Made by a program: the position numbers and the translations under genes. DNA of 27,056 nt, taken from positions 1 to 27,056 of the forward strand of contig CAZRRG010000024.1 of NCBI GenBank assembly GCA_964602455.1, read 5' to 3'. Of the stretch, positions 23,003 to 27,056 are shown one piece after another. The stretch is from JBBDIP01 sp964602455 (GTDB taxonomy: Bacteria > Bacillota > Sulfobacillia > Fermentithermobacillales > Fermentithermobacillaceae). Numbering within the stretch: the stretch's first letter is position 1; every line of letters begins with the position of its first letter. The notes beneath the pieces are model-generated. The model worked only from the letters and a program-made list of their open reading frames with translations, searched no databases and was not told the origin of the DNA.

Positions 23003-23102
23003 NNNNNNNNNNNNNNNNNNNNNNNNNNNNNNNNNNNNNNNNNNNNNNNNNNNNNNNNNNNNNNNNNNNNNNNNNNNNNNNNNNNNNNNNNNNNNNNNNN
23101 NN
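23003..23102. other. assembly gap (100 Ns)
   Basis: Exactly 100 unknown bases, a conventional filler length. The true size, and the link between the two sides, is not shown by the sequence. Confidence 0.97.
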
Positions 23103-23457
23103 CGATCCGGCGTCTCATCGAGTCAAGCCGCTGCCTGACTTCCTCTGCGCCGGCATCGAGCTTTGCGAGGTTCTCGCACGGGTAGTCGGGGCAGTAGGCG
23201 CAGTTCGGATAGCTCTTCTTGATCCCGCATGTCCGGATGGGGCACTCGGCGCAGTAGCCTCCGTGCCTGGCTCCCTCGAAGGGCCGGCACCCATCGCAGA
23301 TGCAGTCCTCAACAGTTATGTTGAGGTTCATTTCCTTGGACAGTCTCTCGGCAGTCTGCCTGAGCGCCTCCTGGTCGTTGGCCTGGGTCGCTATGTACGC
23401 GGGACAGTCGCAGCAATTGAGTCCACAATACGCCGGGATCTCGCAAATGATCATCAT
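23103..23457 (-). CDS. DUF3795-type cysteine-rich protein, 3' end lost in the gap
   Basis: About 118 visible residues of a small cysteine-rich protein, beginning MMIICEIPAYCGLNCCDCPAY. Cysteine clusters follow the DUF3795 plan: CGLNCCDCPAY, CICDGC, CAECPIRTC and CAYCPDYPCENL. They are likely to bind zinc or an iron-sulfur cluster; no function is established. The start ATG (23455-23457) is preceded by GGGGGGTG. The frame is still open at the gap, after a helical LAKLDAGAEEVRQRLDSMRR segment that is usual near the family's C-terminus, so only a few residues may be missing. Continuing this frame across the Ns into the glutamate synthase-like gene is an artefact. Confidence 0.8.
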
Positions 23458-23607
23458 GCCGGCACCCCCCGAACTGATGTTCGTTACGATGATATCCGCG
23501 TCCCATTGAGGCGTCAACTGAAATCGACGAAAAGGCCGCCGCAGAGGAGTTGAGCCCTCTACACCAGTAATAGAACGTGGGGTTGCAGTCGGAAGGGGAT
23601 GCATACA

Positions 23608-24864
23608 GTGGACGAGTTCAGGATACTTAGCAAGAACGAAATAGTGTCTTTCGCAAGAATCGCGGTCAACGCGTACCCTGCATTCAAGATATCTTCTGAG
23701 GAAGAGATCGAGAAGTACGCCGCCCGGCTACAGTGGCGCACAGAGAACGATCCCAGGGTGTACTACTACGGGCTCTACCGTGGCGAGACCCTTACCGGCG
23801 GCCTCTGCATGTGGGACTGCTTCGACATGAACCTCCTCGGGGTACCGGTGAAGGCGGGCGGAATTGGCAACCTGGCCGTCGACCTCCTTCGAAAGAAGGA
23901 GAAGGTCGCCAGGGATATGATGCTCCATTCGCTGCGATACTTCCGCGCCAATGGAGTCCCGATCGTAACGTTGTACCCGTTCAGGCCCGACTTCTACAGG
24001 AAGATGGGCTTCGGTTACGGCACGCGTATTCATCGCTACACTCTGAATCCCGCCGATCTCCCACGCGGCCGGACGAAGGAGCACATCGTGTACCTCACCC
24101 GCCAAGACGCTGCCGGGATGCATGACTGCTACATGCGTTTCTACTCCAGAACCCACGGGATGATGGCCAAAGCCGAGCCCGAGATGGCAGCCATATTCGA
24201 CAACTCCCAAGTCAAGGTAGTGGGCTGCAAGCGGGACGGCAAGGTGACCGCCTACATGACGTTCACATTCAAGAATGACGCTCAGGGACGTTTCCTCGTG
24301 AACGACATTCTCGTCCGGGAGATGGTGTTCGATGGTCGGGATGACCTGTCAGAGCTGATGGCCTTCCTGCACTCCCAGGCGGATCAGATCCGGAAGGTCA
24401 TAATCGACACTCAGGACGAGTCCTTCTTCTTCCTTCCCGTCGATGCCCGGGACGGCAGCATGGACATGATACCTTCCGTCTACCACGTTACCGGCACCCA
24501 GGGTGTCGGACTCATGTACAAGGTAGTGGATGTCCCCGGTGCCTTCAGGTTGCTGAAGGACCACAGCTTCGGTGGGAAGACCGTCAAGATAAGGATCACG
24601 ATCGAAGACAGCTTCACGCCAGAGAACAGCGGCAGCGTAGTGGTGCACTTCACTGATGGATTGCCCGAGGTGAAGGACGGAACCGCTCCGTGGGACGTTG
24701 AGATCGTGATGGATGTCGCGGAGTTCTCATCGATGTTGGTGGGAGCCGTCGGATTCGAGTCGCTGTACACCTACGGCCTAGCCGAGATCTCGGACGTCAG
24801 TCAGATCCCTGTGGTTGACGCCCTGTTCAGGGCGCCGAAGCCTATCTGCTTCACAGCATTCTAG
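23608..24864 (+). CDS. Eis-like GNAT acetyltransferase with SCP2-like C-terminal domain
   Basis: A protein of about 418 residues with the Eis family layout: an N-terminal GNAT domain (about 1-145), a second degenerate GNAT domain (150-290) and a C-terminal SCP2/sterol-carrier-like domain (300-418). Clear family features are VYYYGLYRGETLTGGL, GGIGNLAVD and the block LYPFRPDFYRKMGFGYG that closes the first GNAT domain. The acetyl-CoA pyrophosphate loop is RKKEKVARDMM instead of the usual R-R-x-G-x-A/G, lacking the glycine. Start: GTG 23608 is 9 nt after GGAAGGGG; an in-frame ATG at 23599 almost touches that site, so is less likely but would add three residues. Eis proteins acetylate amines such as aminoglycosides or lysines; the substrate here is unknown. 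Confidence 0.82.
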   Translation: MDEFRILSKNEIVSFARIAVNAYPAFKISSEEEIEKYAARLQWRTENDPRVYYYGLYRGETLTGGLCMWDCFDMNLLGVPVKAGGIGNLAVDLLRKKEKVARDMMLHSLRYFRANGVPIVTLYPFRPDFYRKMGFGYGTRIHRYTLNPADLPRGRTKEHIVYLTRQDAAGMHDCYMRFYSRTHGMMAKAEPEMAAIFDNSQVKVVGCKRDGKVTAYMTFTFKNDAQGRFLVNDILVREMVFDGRDDLSELMAFLHSQADQIRKVIIDTQDESFFFLPVDARDGSMDMIPSVYHVTGTQGVGLMYKVVDVPGAFRLLKDHSFGGKTVKIRITIEDSFTPENSGSVVVHFTDGLPEVKDGTAPWDVEIVMDVAEFSSMLVGAVGFESLYTYGLAEISDVSQIPVVDALFRAPKPICFTAF

Positions 24865-24959
24865 AACGCTCATTGCCGAATTGGCTCACCGCTGCCGTTC
24901 CGAGGGATGCCGAGAAGCCGTCCGACGTCTGAGACGGACGGGATCCGCATCGGTCGCAG

Positions 24960-25241
24960 CGTGACCCACATGGACCTCGATCCTATCACGTGGCGACCCT
25001 TCGGATTTTGAGGGGTCACGGGAGGAATATTAGAAACTTGGTCATATTCCCTCCGGTGACCATTAGCGAAAAAAGTCGGGTCACCATATGCCTAATCAGA
25101 ACTGATTAGTTACGGCATGACCACTATTTTCGACAAACTAGCCTTCCGGTGACCCATAGGAGGGGTGACTATTGGTCACGTGGTGACCATGGCAAATCCC
25201 AATGGTTCCGCTAAGACCAATAGGAAGTCGCAATAGTCACC
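24960..25241. repeat. array of inverted repeats built on GGTCAC/GTGACC
   Basis: Seven exact GGTCAC or GTGACC hexamers start at 24961, 25014, 25056, 25079, 25149, 25174 and 25183, with near copies at 25117 (ATGACC), 25165 (GTGACT) and 25235 (AGTCAC). They form the ends of several hairpins: CGTGACCC/GGGTCACG (24960-24967/25013-25020); arms 25014-25030/25044-25061 (16 pairs, one mismatch, one bulge); a fold-back at 25064-25140; GGTCAC-GTG-GTGACC (25174-25188); and GGTGACTATTG/CAATAGTCACC (25164-25174/25231-25241). The region looks AT-richer than its surroundings. I recognise no known element. Confidence 0.75.
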
Positions 25242-25252
25242 AGAGGGCGGTA

Positions 25253-25301
25253 GCCGGCGGCTCCAGAGGTTTGCAGAGGGCGAACCTCTGGAGCCGCCGG
25301 C
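25253..25301. repeat. perfect 19-bp inverted repeat
   Basis: GCCGGCGGCTCCAGAGGTT (25253-25271) and its exact complement (25283-25301) enclose an 11-nt loop. It contains GGCGGCTC, like the ends of repeat copies A and B, and may be a shorter relative. It lacks a T-tract on either side. Confidence 0.75.
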
Positions 25302-25321
25302 CGTCAAAGATGGCTGTAAGC

Positions 25322-25408
25322 GCACCAGCGGCTCCAGCCCGAGGCGAAGATTACTAGCGCACCGCGGAGTGATGCGCCAGAGATTCGCGAAGGGCGAGCC
25401 GCTGGTGC
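25322..25408 (-). repeat. palindromic repeat element, copy B (87 bp)
   Basis: The ends are a perfect 13-bp inverted repeat, GCACCAGCGGCTC (25322-25334) and GAGCCGCTGGTGC (25396-25408). In reverse complement the interior aligns with copy A, sharing CCAGCGGCTCGCCCT, CGCGAATCTCTGGCGC and TTCG-CTCGGGCTGGAGCCGCTG with few changes. There is no coding capacity, so if mobile it would need proteins encoded elsewhere. It sits 20 bp from the stop of the CapA-like gene. Confidence 0.75.
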
Positions 25409-25428
25409 CTTGCTGACGCGAGGTATTG

Positions 25429-26745
25429 CTAGACTTCTATGATGCCTTTCTCGCCTTCAATGCGGATGGTCGTGCCGAACGGCTCCGATAGCCGCTGCAT
25501 GCGTTCCAGGATCCTTGCGGCGATCTCGCCCTTTGCGATGACGGGACGGCCGCGCTGCGACCTGGGCTTATCCCATCCGAGGTAGAGCGGGTAGAGTTCT
25601 ATCGCCTTGAACGCGCCGTTCTGGTAGTCCATTACTGCCAGAACGCTCTCCCAGTAGACCACGTCGGCCGGGAAACCTGCGGTATCGTTCCTGCTCCTAG
25701 TGTCGTACATGTCTGCCGGCGTGTGTTCGTAGCTGAGGCCCGCCTTCTCGTAGATCTCCTGGGGATGCTTCTTGATGAGGTCGTTCTGGAAGATGAAGTT
25801 GCCCAGGCTGTACAGGATCGGTTTGCCCTTGTAAATCTCGATTCCCCTGAGTAGGTGCTGGCCATGGCCGATGAACCCGTCCGCTCCGGCATCAATGCAG
25901 GCTCTCGCGAACTTGACCACGAACTCGGCGGGGACCTCCCGGTCCAGATGAGCCTCGTGGGCGTGGAGCGTGTAGAACACCCAGTCAGCTTGCCGCCTCG
26001 CATCCTTCACCCACCTGGTTATCTCCTCAACGTCCCTTGGGTTGGGTTCGGTGTGGAGTCCCGGGCTGTCCGAAGCGACGAACCGCATGCCGTTGAAGGT
26101 AAGCTCGCCTTCCTTATCGGGCCTGTTCCACCATGACTTGCTGGCCGCTTCCTTTACCTTGGTGAGCCCCACCGCGTCCTCAATGCCTTTCAGCGCATTG
26201 ATGTGTTCTTGGGAGACGTTGAAGTACGTCGAGTACCGGAGCGGCGAGAGACCGGGTCTGCCCTGGAAGTCCGGCCTGGAGTGTCCCGCGCGACCCCAAG
26301 GAGCGAAGCTGGAGCTGCCGGACAGGATGGCAACCCGGCCCGCTTCCGTCTCCAAGTAGCCAGGTGATCTGGCTTCGCCCAGGGTTTCGCCGACTCCGGC
26401 GTGGCAGATGCCCGCCCTGTTCAGAGTCTCGGTTGTGATGCGCAGTCCTTCGTAGGAGTAGTCCAGCGAGTGGTTATTGGCTCTGGCTACAGCCCCGAAG
26501 CCCATCCACTTCAGGTCCTCTACCAGGTATGTAGGAGCTCCGGCGTAGGTGCCGCCGCTGTCAGCGGCAGGGATGCCCCGCCAGTCGTTTAGTAGGACCT
26601 CCAGGTTGGTGAAGCCCATAGTCTGTTTTCGAATGATATCGAATACTTGGAGGAACTCGGGCTCCCGGTAGCATGATATCCGGTCAGCCATAAAGGAGTC
26701 CCCGGTGGCGGCAATCGTGAACCTCGGTTTAACCTGCTCGGACAA
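25429..26745 (-). CDS. CapA/PgsA-family metallophosphatase-like protein
   Basis: A 438-residue protein of the CapA family, linked in Bacillus to poly-gamma-glutamate capsule synthesis and export; it has a calcineurin-like phosphoesterase fold. Motifs in order: ATGDSF (13-18, Asp16), TNLEV (46-50), ARANNHSLDY (87-96), HAHEAH (residues near 265-270), IGHGQHLL and YSLGNFIFQ. They supply the expected metal and substrate ligands. There is no signal peptide or membrane segment, unlike classical CapA, so it may act in the cytoplasm. The TTG start (26743-26745) is preceded by GGGGGTGA about 7 nt away. No capB or capC lies in the window, so a capsule role is not supported locally. Confidence 0.87.
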   Translation of the reverse strand: MSEQVKPRFTIAATGDSFMADRISCYREPEFLQVFDIIRKQTMGFTNLEVLLNDWRGIPAADSGGTYAGAPTYLVEDLKWMGFGAVARANNHSLDYSYEGLRITTETLNRAGICHAGVGETLGEARSPGYLETEAGRVAILSGSSSFAPWGRAGHSRPDFQGRPGLSPLRYSTYFNVSQEHINALKGIEDAVGLTKVKEAASKSWWNRPDKEGELTFNGMRFVASDSPGLHTEPNPRDVEEITRWVKDARRQADWVFYTLHAHEAHLDREVPAEFVVKFARACIDAGADGFIGHGQHLLRGIEIYKGKPILYSLGNFIFQNDLIKKHPQEIYEKAGLSYEHTPADMYDTRSRNDTAGFPADVVYWESVLAVMDYQNGAFKAIELYPLYLGWDKPRSQRGRPVIAKGEIAARILERMQRLSEPFGTTIRIEGEKGIIEV

Positions 26746-26909
26746 TAGAATTCACCCCCAAGTAGGTCTTCGGTTTCCATCGCGGATCTCCCTTCTATGT
26801 TGGCCGCTCGACTCATGGCCTGCTCTTGCCATGCCCCCGGCACAAGGGGATCAAGCCCGTTGGGGAGAATGACGGATGGTCCAAAATGACGAAAGGTTGG
26901 TGCGACCTC

Positions 26910-27056
26910 ATGTTCAAGGATCTTAAGCAGACGTGGGATCTCGACGTCTTCTTCCCGGGCGGCAGCGAGTCCGCCGAGTTCGTGAAGTACCTGGACGACC
27001 TGGAAAAAGATACAAAGTCCCTGTCGGCGGAAGTCTCCGGCGCCAAGATCAGCGGC
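26910..27056 (+). CDS. M3-family oligoendopeptidase F, N-terminal fragment
   Basis: The first 49 codons of a gene running off the window. The product begins MFKDLKQTWDLDVFFPGGSE, then SAEFVKYLDDLEKDTKSL. The TWDLD-x-x-FPGGS-x-S-x-EF pattern is characteristic of the N-terminus of PepF/M3B oligoendopeptidases, zinc metallopeptidases that cut short peptides in the cytoplasm. The HExxH centre lies beyond the window. ATG 26910 has an AAGGTTGG-like ribosome site; an in-frame ATG at 26886 is the alternative. The gene is divergent from the CapA-like gene, and the 165 bp between contain a CATGGC/GCCATG inverted repeat (26814-26833) but no clear promoter. Confidence 0.75.
   Translation, partial: MFKDLKQTWDLDVFFPGGSESAEFVKYLDDLEKDTKSLSAEVSGAKISG

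Larger units (their letters stand above)
24865..25428. other. convergent intergenic zone rich in inverted repeats
   Basis: About 560 bp without a credible gene lie between the 3' ends of the acetyltransferase and the CapA-like gene. CCGTCCG/CGGACGG near 24918-24940 may be the terminator of the first. The rest holds the GGTCAC-rich palindromes (24960-25241), a perfect 19-bp inverted repeat (25253-25301) and repeat copy B (25322-25408), listed separately. Confidence 0.75.

Noticed and set aside
22711..23604. A minus-strand open frame running across the Ns into the glutamate synthase-like gene
   Set aside because: It exists only because Ns cannot contain stops. Its left half is antisense to a well-conserved gene; only the DUF3795 part (23103-23457) is real.
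24960..25241. CRISPR array
   Set aside because: The repeated unit is only about 6 bp, irregularly spaced and in both orientations; there are no spacers of even length and no cas genes.
22876..25428. Integron or insertion sequence around the repeats
   Set aside because: No integrase or transposase gene is visible, and the elements lack attC or IS end motifs that I recognise.

Overview
The window is chromosomal DNA of a GC-rich, spore-forming member of the Bacillota (Clostridia-like). I base this on the ctsR-mcsA-mcsB-clpC-radA operon with a CtsR operator, a YacL-type PIN/TRAM protein, isoprenoid genes, thyX, rlmB and a sigma-H gene in the order usual for that phylum, plus a SpoIID-type protein and a small YjcZ-like hydrophobic protein. 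Start codons are often GTG or TTG behind strong Shine-Dalgarno sites. I cannot name the genus. Positions 23003-23102 are 100 Ns, so the 4 kb to their right is only scaffold-linked to the rest.

Layout. 1-2.3 kb: a terminator, an alpha/beta hydrolase on the minus strand, a gene-free stretch holding a pair of DnaA-box-like sites, and a secreted BsuPI-domain protein. 2.4-4.5 kb: an EF-G paralogue. 4.6-5.4 kb (minus): a PIN toxin/AbrB-type antitoxin pair with a palindromic operator candidate. 5.5-8.7 kb: a SpoIID-like protein facing away from trxB and an RlmI-like rRNA methyltransferase. 8.8-14.9 kb: the CtsR-controlled protein quality control operon (repressor, McsA/McsB arginine kinase, ClpC) followed by radA, whose start codon lies in a strong hairpin. 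15.0-16.1 kb (minus): CarD, tRNA-Ala(CGC) and a conserved small Cys-containing protein. 16.2-20.2 kb: yacL-ispDF-thyX-rlmB, tightly packed. 20.3-21.2 kb: sigH and tRNA-Thr(UGU). 21.2-23.0 kb: a 34-residue YjcZ-like gene and an FMN glutamate synthase-like gene. Right of the gap: a truncated DUF3795 protein, an Eis-like acetyltransferase, a convergent intergenic zone full of inverted repeats, a CapA-like protein, and the start of an M3 oligoendopeptidase.

The central genes cover stress proteolysis, DNA repair, rRNA modification, isoprenoid and dTMP synthesis and sporulation control. Compared with the usual Bacillota order, disA is absent after radA and gltX-cysE-cysS-mrnC are absent between ispF and thyX. 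The signals I find least explained by known features are: the palindrome-rich zone at 24960-25408, where GGTCAC/GTGACC recurs and a related repeat also sits at the assembly gap; an insertion of about 21 residues inside the ThyX signature; the hairpin over the radA start; and the DnaA-box pair. No single new multi-gene system stands out.
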